NCBI RefSeq assembly: GCF_902833645.1
Contig: NZ_CADFGE010000003.1
Span: forward strand, 186,001 to 250,000
DNA length: 64,000 bases
DNA from: Paraburkholderia fungorum
GTDB taxonomy: Bacteria > Pseudomonadota > Gammaproteobacteria > Burkholderiales > Burkholderiaceae
Direction of reading: 5' to 3'
Positions 8,249 to 16,413 of this stretch are shown here, one piece after another. The translations under genes and the position numbers were made by a program. Under the pieces are notes generated by a model that made no database searches, had not been told where the DNA came from, and saw only the letters and a list, made by a program, of their open reading frames with translations. Position 1 is the first letter of the stretch; the number at the start of each line of letters is the position of its first letter.

Positions 8249-8638
8249 ATGCGCGAAGATCTCTTCCCACTACCCGCGGTCGACCACGCAGAAAACTGGT
8301 CGCGACATCTGCCGGGTTTCCAGCTCACCCACGTTATCCATCTCGTCTCCATTGCAAGCATGGACGTGGTGTCGCGAGTCGCCGCACATCTGAAAGACCA
8401 GCAGGTTTGCGTCAGCAGTTTCGTCGTGCTGCGAAGCGGCAATATCCTGGATCAGAAGATCGTTTTAGACGGTATCGGCGAGCGGCAGACGCAATTGCTG
8501 CGCGAGAAGCTGCTGGCTCTCGACGGTGTATTGCGGATTCGCCTGGAACACCTGTTTGTTCGGCCGGATCCCGGCAAGGCGGTAAAAAACGATCGGCAGT
8601 CCGATCGAGCCACGCGCGAACTAGCGTGTCCATGCTAG
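8249..8638 (+). CDS. Unknown protein, possible ACT-like domain
   Basis: A 129-residue protein that I do not recognise by name. Residues about 25-105 (THVIHLVSIASMDVVSRVAAHL ... VVLRSGNILDQKIVLDGI ... LLREKLLALDGVLRIRLEHLF) alternate strand-helix-strand as in ACT-like regulatory domains of the IlvN/AHAS small-subunit kind, with a short final basic tail. The start ATG has GGAG seven bases upstream. It is the first gene after the structured leader at 8103. A small-molecule sensing role is only a possibility. Confidence 0.6.
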   Translation: MREDLFPLPAVDHAENWSRHLPGFQLTHVIHLVSIASMDVVSRVAAHLKDQQVCVSSFVVLRSGNILDQKIVLDGIGERQTQLLREKLLALDGVLRIRLEHLFVRPDPGKAVKNDRQSDRATRELACPC

Positions 8639-8663
8639 ACGAAAATCAGCAACGAGCGCCGCA

Positions 8664-9755
8664 TTGAACAACGACCCGCTGCATACTGCCCGCTTGTCAG
8701 TTCCGTCGCCGGGCCGCTTGTTGTTGCCGGAGCCGCCGACGCTTGCTGCCGGCATCGTGCACAGTACGTTCAGCGTTCAAGGCGACGCCAGTCAAAGTTT
8801 TCTGGCCTGGCAGGAGCGGATGAGTCCTGTCTACGACATCCGGCCTTCCACGAGGCACGCTGAGGATACGTTCGCGGCCTCGCTGTCTCGCTACACGATC
8901 GACAATCTGAGCTTCTTCGACTTCCGCACCGGGCCGAACGTGGCTGTGCGTTCGCTGGGCCGGGTGTCGACCGAAAGCATTCGCGACATCAGCTTCAGCG
9001 TGTTTCTTGAAGGTCTGCCGGGGCAGTTCCTCGGCGGTAAGCCGCGCCGCGACGCGCCGCACATAGCGCACGCGCCACAAGTGCCCAGTATCCTCGCACT
9101 GGACATGGATCAGCCGTGCACCATCCAGAGTTTTCACGGCCGGCTACTGCTCCTTTTCGTGCCGCGCGCCCTGGTGGAAAGATCGTTTCCGGATGCCGCC
9201 TCGCTGCACGGCCGCTCGATTCACGCCACCACACCGCTGACACGCATGCTGATCGACCATCTGGTGGCGCTGAAGCGACAAATCGTCGGACTGAGCAAGG
9301 AGGCAGCGCATCAGTCCTTCGTCACTGCGATAGAACTGCTCGCCGCAGCGTTCGGCCGTGAAGCGGGTCTTTCCGGTAATGGCCGCGCCGCCGTGCGTGC
9401 GGCTGTTTATGGACAGGTTCGACGGTATGTCGAAGCCAATCTGCACGATCCGGCGCTGTCACCCGACAGCGTGTTGGCGTCGCTGCATTTATCGCGCGCC
9501 AGCGTGTATCGCCTCTTTGAACACGAAGGCGGCCTCGCCGCTTATATCCGCCGCCGCAGGCTGCGCATGGCGGCCGATGAACTGGTGCGCTTTCCGCATC
9601 TGGAAGTCCAGGACATTGCCGCGGGGCTGGGTTTCAACGATGCGTCGAGTTTCACGCGTGCATTCCGGCGCGCGTTCGACATCGCGCCAAGTGAATTGCA
9701 CGCGTACGCGCCCTTGCTCCAGCGCGGGCAAACAACGCAGGAGCGTTTCAGATAG
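8664..9755 (+). CDS. AraC family transcriptional regulator (AraC-binding-like N-terminal domain)
   Basis: A 363-residue regulator with a C-terminal double helix-turn-helix domain (about residues 250-352: DSVLASLHLSRASVYRLFEHEGG, IAAGLGFNDASSFTRAFRRAF) and an N-terminal ligand/dimerisation domain (about 35-215) of the type found in regulators of aromatic and aliphatic acid degradation (FQ or YxxL-rich AraC_binding_2-like fold). The start is uncertain: the only early candidate is TTG 8664 without clear Shine-Dalgarno; ATG 8820 would shorten the N-terminal domain. It lies 25 bp after the preceding gene. No target is obvious; the convergent neighbour is a beta-hydroxyacid dehydrogenase. Confidence 0.85.
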   Translation: MNNDPLHTARLSVPSPGRLLLPEPPTLAAGIVHSTFSVQGDASQSFLAWQERMSPVYDIRPSTRHAEDTFAASLSRYTIDNLSFFDFRTGPNVAVRSLGRVSTESIRDISFSVFLEGLPGQFLGGKPRRDAPHIAHAPQVPSILALDMDQPCTIQSFHGRLLLLFVPRALVERSFPDAASLHGRSIHATTPLTRMLIDHLVALKRQIVGLSKEAAHQSFVTAIELLAAAFGREAGLSGNGRAAVRAAVYGQVRRYVEANLHDPALSPDSVLASLHLSRASVYRLFEHEGGLAAYIRRRRLRMAADELVRFPHLEVQDIAAGLGFNDASSFTRAFRRAFDIAPSELHAYAPLLQRGQTTQERFR

Positions 9756-9940
9756 ATGTGCACCGGCGGATGGTGCATGCCTGATCGGATCGCGGTTGAT
9801 CCTGCTCTTGTGCATCATGCGTTGAGCGCCGCGATAGCGGATAGCAGCAGCGCAGAACGTACAGCCCGGTACGGCGTGGTAAGGCTCGGCCGGCCGTGAT
9901 TCAGACCGGCCTCGCCAGGCCTCACGTTCGCTCCCATCAA

Positions 9941-10846
9941 CTAGGCTTGACCCTCTGTGCTGCCGGCGTTTTTCCTCGCCTCGGTGCGCGCTTCGATTGC
10001 GTGCACGACGGCCGCCATATCGGCCTGACCGTGACCCAGCTCGACGGTCTCGGTATAGAGGTCAAAGCAGACATCCAGTAGCGGCGACGCGAGATTCGCA
10101 TTGCGCGCCGCTTCGGCCGCGAGCCGGTTGTTCTTCAGCACGTCGAGGATCGACGCCTGCACCGTGAAATCCTCGTTCACGAGCTTGTCGACCTTCACCC
10201 GCGAAACGTTGCTCGCCATCGGACCCGCGTCGAGCACGGCCTGGAATTGCTTCATATCGAGTCCATAGCGCCGCGCCAGATGCGACGCCTCGGCAATCGC
10301 GGTCACCATCGGAATCAGAAACGTGTTGACCGACAGCTTCATCAGAAGTCCGGTCGGCACCGCCCCACAGACCACGGTTTCATGGCACATCGGCTTGAGG
10401 AGCGGACGCACTTCTTCCACGGCTGCGGGCTCGCCCGCCAGCATCGCCACCAGTTGCCCCGCTTCGGCCGGCTTGCGCGAACCCGAAACAGGTGCTTCGA
10501 CATAGCGCCCTCCCGCCGCACGGATGTCGGCTTCGAGTCCACGCGAATAGTCGGCCGAGGTCGTTCCCATGTGCACGATCGTGTGCCGCGCGACGTTCGC
10601 CGCGAAGTCCGCGGTATGGCGGCCGAGCACCGCGTCGAGCGCCGTATCCGTCGCCATCATCAGGATCACGATGCGGGCTTGCCGGAACACGTCGCCGGCA
10701 CTCTCCGCAACCTGCGCGCCCGCGTCGCGCAACGCAGTGCAACGTTCCGGCGTGCGGTTCCACACGATCAGTCCGATACCCGCGCGGGCGAGGTTGAGCG
10801 CCATGGGTTGTTCCATCACGCCAAGGCCGATGAATCCTGTTTTCAT
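9941..10846 (-). CDS. NAD(P)-dependent beta-hydroxyacid dehydrogenase (3-hydroxyisobutyrate dehydrogenase/GarR family)
   Basis: A 301-residue two-domain oxidoreductase. The N-terminal Rossmann motif [20 protein letters not shown], the substrate-binding [16 protein letters not shown] and the catalytic-lysine helix [16 protein letters not shown] (K about 169) are all present, matching the tartronate semialdehyde / 3-hydroxyisobutyrate / GLYR1 family. The glycine usually following VM (VMGxPMA) is glutamate here. Substrate cannot be assigned. It stands alone on the minus strand, with a 270-bp intergenic region to the GntR gene in which I see no further feature. Confidence 0.88.
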   Translation of the reverse strand: MKTGFIGLGVMEQPMALNLARAGIGLIVWNRTPERCTALRDAGAQVAESAGDVFRQARIVILMMATDTALDAVLGRHTADFAANVARHTIVHMGTTSADYSRGLEADIRAAGGRYVEAPVSGSRKPAEAGQLVAMLAGEPAAVEEVRPLLKPMCHETVVCGAVPTGLLMKLSVNTFLIPMVTAIAEASHLARRYGLDMKQFQAVLDAGPMASNVSRVKVDKLVNEDFTVQASILDVLKNNRLAAEAARNANLASPLLDVCFDLYTETVELGHGQADMAAVVHAIEARTEARKNAGSTEGQA

Positions 10847-11116
10847 GCGTGTCTCCGTTTCTTATCCATGGCTTGTGGCCACGGTTGGGTGGATCGGTGC
10901 GCCCGCGGATGCAGCGCGCAGGCACGACAGCAGGGTGGCCGCTTTAGCGACCTACCTTGTGGCGCGCTCTCCGGACGGTGTCGACCGAGCCGGGCGACGC
11001 TCAGTCTATCTAAATCGTCATCATCATGACTGCCGTCGGGGCATTCGATCTGGTTACGTTCTGCGAAACGACAACGGGCGCGAACCGGCCCGGCTAGCTC
11101 GAACCCGCTCGCCGCC

Positions 11117-11773
11117 TCACCCTTGCCGGGCTTCGCGCAGCGCGTCCTGCATCACCACGCCGGCTGCCTCGATATGCGCTTTCGTCAGGCGCTTCGCGGT
11201 GCGCCGGTCGTGGGCAAGCACGGCATCGAGGATCGCATGATGCTCCGCAAGCGAGATGCGCTGGTAGCGTTCCAGTTGCCAGACGAGCCGCAGATACCGG
11301 TCGGTCTTCCTCCAGATTGCTTCCAGCGTCTCCAGCAGATGCCGTTTGCCGCACGGCTGATAGATAGCCCGATGAAATGCCCAGTTGTCGATCGACCAGT
11401 GCTCGACCTCGTGCGCATTCTCGTCGTGCTCGAGGATCGCACGGACCGCGGCTTCGTCGTCCGCGCCGAATGCGTCGATAGCGGAGTCGAGTGCCAGCAG
11501 CTCGAGCGCGATCCGCATTTCCGTCAACTCGACCGCTTCGAGCCTAGTCATCGCGGAGACGAACGCGCCCCGGTTCGGCACGATCGTGACAAACCCGCTG
11601 GCCTGCAACTGCACGAATGCCTCCCGCACCGGAATGTGGCTGGTGCCGAATTCCTTCGCAATCAGATCCTGCCGCAACTGCGTCCCCGGCACCAGGGTGC
11701 CGTCCGTGATGCGCTCGCGCAGGCGATCGGCGAGCGAAGTCAAAGAGAGCTTGCCATCTGCAGATTTTTTCAC
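11117..11773 (-). CDS. GntR family regulator, FCD (FadR-C) subfamily
   Basis: A 218-residue repressor: winged helix at about residues 10-75 (LRERITDGTLVPGTQLRQDLIAKEFGTSHIPVREAFVQLQASG) and an all-helical FCD effector domain with metal-ligand-like residues (EMRIALELLALD, D and H residues in NWAFHRAIYQPCG and HHAILDAVLAHD). The only usable start is GTG 11773; it has no clear Shine-Dalgarno sequence and abuts the palindrome at 11774. It is divergent from the aminotransferase gene and likely controls it and itself. Confidence 0.88.
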   Translation of the reverse strand: MKKSADGKLSLTSLADRLRERITDGTLVPGTQLRQDLIAKEFGTSHIPVREAFVQLQASGFVTIVPNRGAFVSAMTRLEAVELTEMRIALELLALDSAIDAFGADDEAAVRAILEHDENAHEVEHWSIDNWAFHRAIYQPCGKRHLLETLEAIWRKTDRYLRLVWQLERYQRISLAEHHAILDAVLAHDRRTAKRLTKAHIEAAGVVMQDALREARQG

Positions 11774-11787
11774 TTTAATATATTAAA
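11774..11787. promoter_or_regulatory. Perfect palindrome, candidate GntR operator/promoter
   Basis: TTTAATATATTAAA is a perfect 14-bp palindrome in the 32-bp gap between the divergent GntR and aminotransferase starts. Given the very short gap it must overlap the promoter of at least one gene. It is AT-rich in a GC-rich neighbourhood. Typical FCD operators (TnGTnnnACnA) look different, so it may be a promoter element rather than the operator. Confidence 0.4.
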
Positions 11788-11805
11788 ACCATATTGGAGG
11801 TCCAC

Positions 11806-12963
11806 GTGACGGTATCTCGCCTAAGAAATATCCCTGGTATTGGAGTCGACCGGATCGGCGACGCCGCGGATTGCCTGCGCGACCCGGACATTCTACGGCT
11901 TGAAAATCTCGATACCGACCTGCGGCCGCCGGCGCAGGCGCTGGCCAGTACCCACGAGGCCATCGACGACGACGCGGCCAACAGCTACCTGCCCTTTACC
12001 GGCCAGGCTGCGTTGCGCGCGGCGGCGGCCGACCGGGTCGGCCGCGCTGCGGGCGTCGCATATGACGCGGCGAGTGAATGCATCGTCTCCGCCGGCGGTC
12101 TGGCGGGGATTTTCAATGTGCTGCTGTCGATCCTCGAACCGGGCGACGAGGTCGTGCTGACGGATCCCACCTACGCCGGCCTGATCAACCGGGTGCATCT
12201 GGCCGCGGGCGTGCCGAGATTCGCGCGGCTGCAACCCGGCGCCGACGGCTGGCGGCTCGACCTCGACAGTCTTGCCGCGGCGATCGGGCCGCGCACGAAA
12301 GCGCTGCTGATCATGTCGCCTTCGATGCCGGGCGGCTACGTCGCATCGCGGGATGAATGGCTCGCGATAGCGGCACATTGCGAGCGCCATGGCATCTGGC
12401 TGGTTTATGACGCAGCGATGGAACGCATCCTGTTCGACGGGCGCGAGGTCATTCATCCCGCCGGTTTGCCCGGCATGCGTGAACGCACCATCACTATCGG
12501 CGCGGTTTCGAAGGAGTACCGGATGATCGGCTGGCGCGTCGGCTGGATCGTCGGACCCGCGTCGATCATGAACGACGTACGTCTCGTGAGCCTCTCGAAC
12601 GTGGTGTGCCAGGTTGGAATCGCGATGCCCGGCGCCACCGCCGCGCTGACGGCAACCGACGACGGCGTGGCCGCAGCGGTCGCGGAATGGGAGCGCCGTC
12701 GCGACTTCCTGATGAGCGCGCTTGCTGACCTGCCGGTGATCCGTCCGCATGGCGGCTGGTCGATGCTCATCGACACCCGCAAGCTGGGTCTGGAGCCGGC
12801 CGATGCATCGAAGCTGCTGCTCGAACGCGGCAAGGTCGCCGCTACCCCGATGACGAATTGGGGACCCGCAGCGGACCGCTATCTGCGTTTTGTTTTCTCC
12901 AACGAATCCGTTGCGCGCCTGCATGACGTTCGCGAGCGCGTACGCCGGTCGTGGCAGACATGA
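11806..12963 (+). CDS. PLP-dependent class I/II aminotransferase
   Basis: A 385-residue fold-type I aminotransferase. Visible elements: SAGGLAGIFNVLLSIL (PLP phosphate region), DPTYAGLINRVHLAAG, LVYDAAMERI and the Schiff-base lysine in TIGAVSKEYRMIGWRVGW (about residue 230), followed by the RFVFSN carboxylate-binding arginine near the end. GTG 11806 is chosen because GGAGG lies five bases upstream; TTG 11794 would overlap that site. It is divergent from a GntR-FCD regulator, an arrangement typical of an inducible amino acid catabolic step. Substrate is unknown. Confidence 0.88.
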   Translation: MTVSRLRNIPGIGVDRIGDAADCLRDPDILRLENLDTDLRPPAQALASTHEAIDDDAANSYLPFTGQAALRAAAADRVGRAAGVAYDAASECIVSAGGLAGIFNVLLSILEPGDEVVLTDPTYAGLINRVHLAAGVPRFARLQPGADGWRLDLDSLAAAIGPRTKALLIMSPSMPGGYVASRDEWLAIAAHCERHGIWLVYDAAMERILFDGREVIHPAGLPGMRERTITIGAVSKEYRMIGWRVGWIVGPASIMNDVRLVSLSNVVCQVGIAMPGATAALTATDDGVAAAVAEWERRRDFLMSALADLPVIRPHGGWSMLIDTRKLGLEPADASKLLLERGKVAATPMTNWGPAADRYLRFVFSNESVARLHDVRERVRRSWQT

Positions 12964-13066
12964 GGCGGTCGGATAAAGCCGAATAGCGCGGCGCGCGCGC
13001 GTCAGTCACCCATTAATCTGCATTCCACATCATTCGCATAATGGAAGTCTCGCCGCACGGAGCCGT

Positions 13067-13999
13067 TCATTGATACGGCCCAGGCAGCCCGGCCGCGGCC
13101 GCCTGCTCCTCGCGCGCATACTGCGTGGGCGGACGACCGACGTGCCGCGTGAAGGCAACGCTGAAGGTACTGGCGGAGCTGTAGCCGACGCGTTGCGCAA
13201 TCTCGGCGACCCGGCCTTCGTTACGGCGCAGCAGGTTCTTCGCGAGCGCCATGCGCCACGCGAGCAGGTACTCCATCGGCGCGACGCCCACCGCGCGGCT
13301 GAAGCGTTCGAAAAAGGTCGAGCGGGAAAGCGCGGCCTCCTTCGCGAGTTCAGCCACCGTCCATGGGTGCGTCGGGCGTTCGTGCATTCCGCGGATCGCG
13401 ACCGCGAGACGGCTGTCGGATAGCCCCCGGACCAGACCCGGCGACGCATCCGTTCCCGCCATCGACCGCAGCGCCTCGATGAGCAGCACTTCCAGCAGCC
13501 GTGACAACACGACCTCGCGCGCCGGCCGCTGTTCCCGTGATTCCTCCCGTACGAGCTCCACAAGCGTGGCGAGCCGCTGTTCGCCGCGAACGTGCACGAG
13601 TCGCGGCAGCAACGAGACCAGCAGGTATGCATCCGGCGAGCCAAAGCTGCAGTGACCCGCCAACATGCGCGCGTCGATCGGGCTGTCCGGGGCGCCAATT
13701 CTGAATTCGCCGTTGCCCAGCGCGACGGGCAACGCTGTCTCGATCCCCGGCGGTGGCGGCTCGAGGCTCGACATCGAGACGCCGTAGGCCGCCGGAATCA
13801 GGACGAAATCACCCGAGAGGAGTTCGATCGGCTCGTGCCCGTCAATCGCGATGCGGCAGCCGCCCTCGAGAATCGCGCAATAAAGCGGCTGGCCGGCATC
13901 CGAGCGGCTGATGCGCCACGGGCTAGCGCCGAGAACGAGTTTGGAGAACCGGGCACCCGGCTGCAGCAGCATCACGACTTCGGCCAACGGATCGATCAT
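13067..13999 (-). CDS. AraC family regulator with cupin N-terminal domain
   Basis: A 310-residue regulator: a cupin-like N-terminal sensor (about 10-170, YCAILEGGCRIAIDG, GDFVLIPAAYG) and a C-terminal AraC domain (WTVAELAKEAALSRSTFFERFSRAVG, EIAQRVGYSSASTFSVAFTRHVGRPPTQY). The domain arrangement is that of RclR/CuxR-like proteins, which commonly control an adjacent short-chain dehydrogenase or aldo-keto reductase; here the divergent gene 120 bp away is an SDR, which fits. The end of the protein is a short alanine-rich tail. Confidence 0.88.
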   Translation of the reverse strand: MIDPLAEVVMLLQPGARFSKLVLGASPWRISRSDAGQPLYCAILEGGCRIAIDGHEPIELLSGDFVLIPAAYGVSMSSLEPPPPGIETALPVALGNGEFRIGAPDSPIDARMLAGHCSFGSPDAYLLVSLLPRLVHVRGEQRLATLVELVREESREQRPAREVVLSRLLEVLLIEALRSMAGTDASPGLVRGLSDSRLAVAIRGMHERPTHPWTVAELAKEAALSRSTFFERFSRAVGVAPMEYLLAWRMALAKNLLRRNEGRVAEIAQRVGYSSASTFSVAFTRHVGRPPTQYAREEQAAAAGLPGPYQ

Positions 14000-14119
14000 C
14001 GCCGGACTCCTGCAAATGAAATTCGGATTTTTTATTGTAGCAAGTACGGAAGCGGCGCTCTATCGTATGGGCACATCCCCACCACCCTGGCAATCCTTTT
14101 GCCGGTAACCGGAGTTCCC

Positions 14120-14869
14120 ATGAAAACCGTACTGATCACCGGCTGCTCTTCCGGATTCGGCCTCGAGACCGCCCGCTTCTTCCTCGCTCGCGACTGGCAG
14201 GTTGTGGCCACGATGCGCACGCCGCGCACCGATCTGCTGCCACGCTCCGAGCGCCTGCGCGTGCTGGCGCTCGACGTCACTAATCCGCAAAGCATTCGCG
14301 CGGCCGTCGAGGCCGCGGGCTCCATCGACGTCCTCGTCAACAACGCGGGCTTCGGTGCGGCGGCCCCGGCCGAACTGGTCCCGCTCGCGACGGTGCGCGA
14401 ACTCTTCGAGACCAATACCTTCGGCACGATCGCCGTGACGCAAGCCGTCTTGCCGCAGTTCCGGCAGCGCAAGGCCGGCGTCATCGTCAACGTAACGTCG
14501 AGTGTGACGCTCAAGGCGCTGCCGCTGCTCGCCGCGTACCGCGCGAGCAAGGTGGCCGTGAACGCGTTCACCGAATCGATGGCGCTGGAACTCGCACCGT
14601 TCGGCGTACGGACGCACCTGGTGCTGCCGGGCCGCGCGCCCGACACCCGTTTTGGCGAAAACGCGCGCGCCCATATCCACGGCTTCGATCACGAAGCGTA
14701 TGCCAGCCTTGCCCAGGACGTTGTTGCGAGGATGGGCGATACCTCTGCCCCGATCACGCATGCACAGGACGTCGCCGAAGCCGTGTGGCGCGCGGCGACC
14801 GACCCGTCGTCGCCGCTGCGCATTCCCGCCGGTGCCGACGCCGAGGCATGGGCAGCCGAGGTTCGCTGA
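14120..14869 (+). CDS. SDR family NAD(P)-dependent oxidoreductase
   Basis: A 249-residue classical short-chain dehydrogenase: cofactor motif TGCSSGFG, NNAG at about residue 78, serine in VNVTSSVT and the YRASK catalytic pair (Y-x3-K) in the active site. GGAG at 14111 six bases before ATG supports the start; the long open frame upstream is shadow sequence overlapping the AraC gene. It is divergent from the AraC-cupin regulator and followed by another SDR, so the pair probably forms an inducible unit. Substrate is unknown. Confidence 0.9.
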   Translation: MKTVLITGCSSGFGLETARFFLARDWQVVATMRTPRTDLLPRSERLRVLALDVTNPQSIRAAVEAAGSIDVLVNNAGFGAAAPAELVPLATVRELFETNTFGTIAVTQAVLPQFRQRKAGVIVNVTSSVTLKALPLLAAYRASKVAVNAFTESMALELAPFGVRTHLVLPGRAPDTRFGENARAHIHGFDHEAYASLAQDVVARMGDTSAPITHAQDVAEAVWRAATDPSSPLRIPAGADAEAWAAEVR

Positions 14870-14878
14870 CCGAGCCGT

Positions 14879-14909
14879 GCCATTGCCCTGAACTGAAATC
14901 GGCAATGGC
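14879..14909. terminator. Hairpin between the two SDR genes
   Basis: GCCATTGCC (14879-14887) and GGCAATGGC (14901-14909) form a perfect 9-bp stem with a 13-base loop, ten bases after the first SDR stop codon. No T-run follows, so it would be a poor intrinsic terminator; it may stabilise or attenuate the transcript. Confidence 0.4.
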
Positions 14910-14925
14910 TTCCGCGCGCGATAGC

Positions 14926-14961
14926 GCAATACCGCAAGCAATACCGCAGGGAATACCACAA
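14926..14961 (+). repeat. Three 12-bp tandem repeats upstream of the second SDR
   Basis: GCAATACCGCAA, GCAATACCGCAG and GGAATACCACAA follow each other without gap and end directly at the GGAG ribosome site (14962) of the SDR at 14972. The repeats can be read as AIPQ-AIPQ-GIPQ in the frame of the first base but no start codon opens a plausible peptide. Origin by slippage is likely. Confidence 0.6.
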
Positions 14962-14971
14962 GGAGATTGTC

Positions 14972-15730
14972 ATGCAGGACAAACCCGTCGCCCTGGTCAC
15001 CGGCGCCAATCAAGGAATCGGTCTTCAGATTGCCAAGGATCTCGCGGCACACGGCTTCACTGTACTGGTCGGCTCGCGCAATCTCGAACGCGGCGAGGCT
15101 GCGGCTCAGGAGGTTGGACCGAACGCCCACGCACTTCAACTCGACGTGACGGATCAGGCCTCGATCACAGCCGCGGCCGGACGCGTGAGCAAGGAGTTTG
15201 GCCGCCTCGACGTGCTCATCCAGAATGCGGCCATTTCGAATACGGGCAAACTGCCCGGCCAGTCCGTCGAAGACTATGTCAAGAAGACGCGCCCGAGCAA
15301 CGTGTCGCTCGATGAAATGCGCGCCGTATGGGACACCAATGTGTTCGGCGTTCTTGCCGTCTATCAGGCAATGCTGCCGGTCTTGCGCGCGACGCCCGGC
15401 GCGCGCATCGTCAACGTGTCGAGTGGCGTCGGCTCGCTAACGGCGAACTCGGACCCGGCCTTCGCCTATCGCGCGATCTTCGGCCCCGTCTATCCGGCCT
15501 CCAAGACGGCTCTTAACGCTTTGACCGTGGCCATGGCGATTGAACTCGAGCCGGAGGGCATCAAGGTCAATGCTGTTTCCCCCGGCTTCACCCGGACGAA
15601 CCTCAATGGATATGCCGGCACGGAGCCCGTCGAGGCAGGCGCTCGCGAAGCGGTGCGCGTCGCGCTGCTCGGCCCGGACGGCCCCACCGGGACCTTTACG
15701 CGCTGGGAGAACGAAACAATCCCGTGGTGA
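14972..15730 (+). CDS. SDR family oxidoreductase
   Basis: A 252-residue short-chain dehydrogenase similar to carbonyl/menthol-type SDRs. It shows the cofactor motif TGANQGIG, the NAA.SN motif (IQNAAISN), serine in IVNVSSGVG and catalytic Y-x3-K in YPASKTAL, with the late VSPGFTRTNLN loop. Start ATG 14972 is preceded by AAGGAG. It follows the first SDR by 102 bp containing a hairpin and tandem repeats. Substrate unknown. Confidence 0.92.
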   Translation: MQDKPVALVTGANQGIGLQIAKDLAAHGFTVLVGSRNLERGEAAAQEVGPNAHALQLDVTDQASITAAAGRVSKEFGRLDVLIQNAAISNTGKLPGQSVEDYVKKTRPSNVSLDEMRAVWDTNVFGVLAVYQAMLPVLRATPGARIVNVSSGVGSLTANSDPAFAYRAIFGPVYPASKTALNALTVAMAIELEPEGIKVNAVSPGFTRTNLNGYAGTEPVEAGAREAVRVALLGPDGPTGTFTRWENETIPW

Positions 15731-15837
15731 GGCAGCCTGCAATGCAGGTTCCGTGGCAACGGCCGGCAAGAAGCCTGCGATTCGTGGATCGCGGGGGTTT
15801 GCGCCGGCACTGACAGTGACGTCATCCCCCTCGTTGC

Positions 15838-16071
15838 CTACCTGCGCTGCATAGTCTGGGCGACAGTGGGCACGGGGGAGCGGCGATTCAACGAGCAGTT
15901 GGCCGCCAGACAGCAGGCCCCGATCAATAAGGCAACCAGCACCGCAATCACGAGTTGATAGGTCAGGATGGTTGTGAGCGCATGGGTATGGGCAAGCCAT
16001 CCCAGCCAGCCGAGTGGACCGAGTGCTGCGCCCAATGCAGCTACCCCGAGCAGGCCGAGGATGACTCTCAT
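15838..16071 (-). CDS. Small membrane protein, unknown
   Basis: A 77-residue protein with two predicted membrane helices (about 3-25 and 30-58, LTYQLVIAVLVALLIGACCLA) and a short basic tail. GAGG nine bases before ATG 16071 supports this start; the longer frame upstream has no ribosome site. I do not recognise a family. It is divergent from the signalling locus starting at 16414, so its position could be accidental. Confidence 0.5.
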   Translation of the reverse strand: MRVILGLLGVAALGAALGPLGWLGWLAHTHALTTILTYQLVIAVLVALLIGACCLAANCSLNRRSPVPTVAQTMQRR

Positions 16072-16413
16072 GGCAATGTCCTCTTCAGGATTTCGAACGG
16101 ATACCGCACAGCGGATTATCTGCCAGAAGATCATCGCAAACAGCGAAATGCAGCAAGCATGCAGCCATCCAGAACCGGCCTTGCAAACTGGAAAACCCAT
16201 GAGGCTCCACGCCACTCGTTGACGCTTGCCCGCTTACCGTCGGTTAGCCGATTCGGCGATTACATGCACGGCAGGCCCCGGCAACTTTCTCGATGCGAGC
16301 GAACAGACGGACACACTGCAGCGGATTTCTCTAGAGTTGACGAATCGTCGGTCAATCCTGACTTACGACGCCGCGCTGGCCGTTCAGCGTTAGCTCAACC
16401 TAAGGAAAAACAA
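16072..16413. other. Intergenic control region upstream of the reductase/CqsS-like operon
   Basis: 342 bp without a supported gene. It contains TTGACG (16337-16342) overlapping an 11-bp palindrome GACGAATCGTC (16339-16349), and a second TTGACG motif near 16220. A convincing -10 element at proper spacing is not evident. The region most likely holds the promoter of the 16414-20207 operon. The long open frame running through it in the plus direction has no family resemblance before 16414. Confidence 0.4.

Noticed and set aside
9759..9777. TGCACC / GGTGCA hairpin after the AraC gene
   Set aside because: Stem of six to seven pairs without T-run; too weak to call a terminator.
13592..14119. Upstream extension of the first SDR by 176 codons
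   Set aside because: It is antisense to the AraC gene; the SDR fold starts at MKTVLITG with GGAG upstream.
15955..16413. Upstream extension of the reductase-like gene by 153 codons
   Set aside because: No homology, overlaps the small membrane protein, and a good ribosome site lies directly before ATG 16414.
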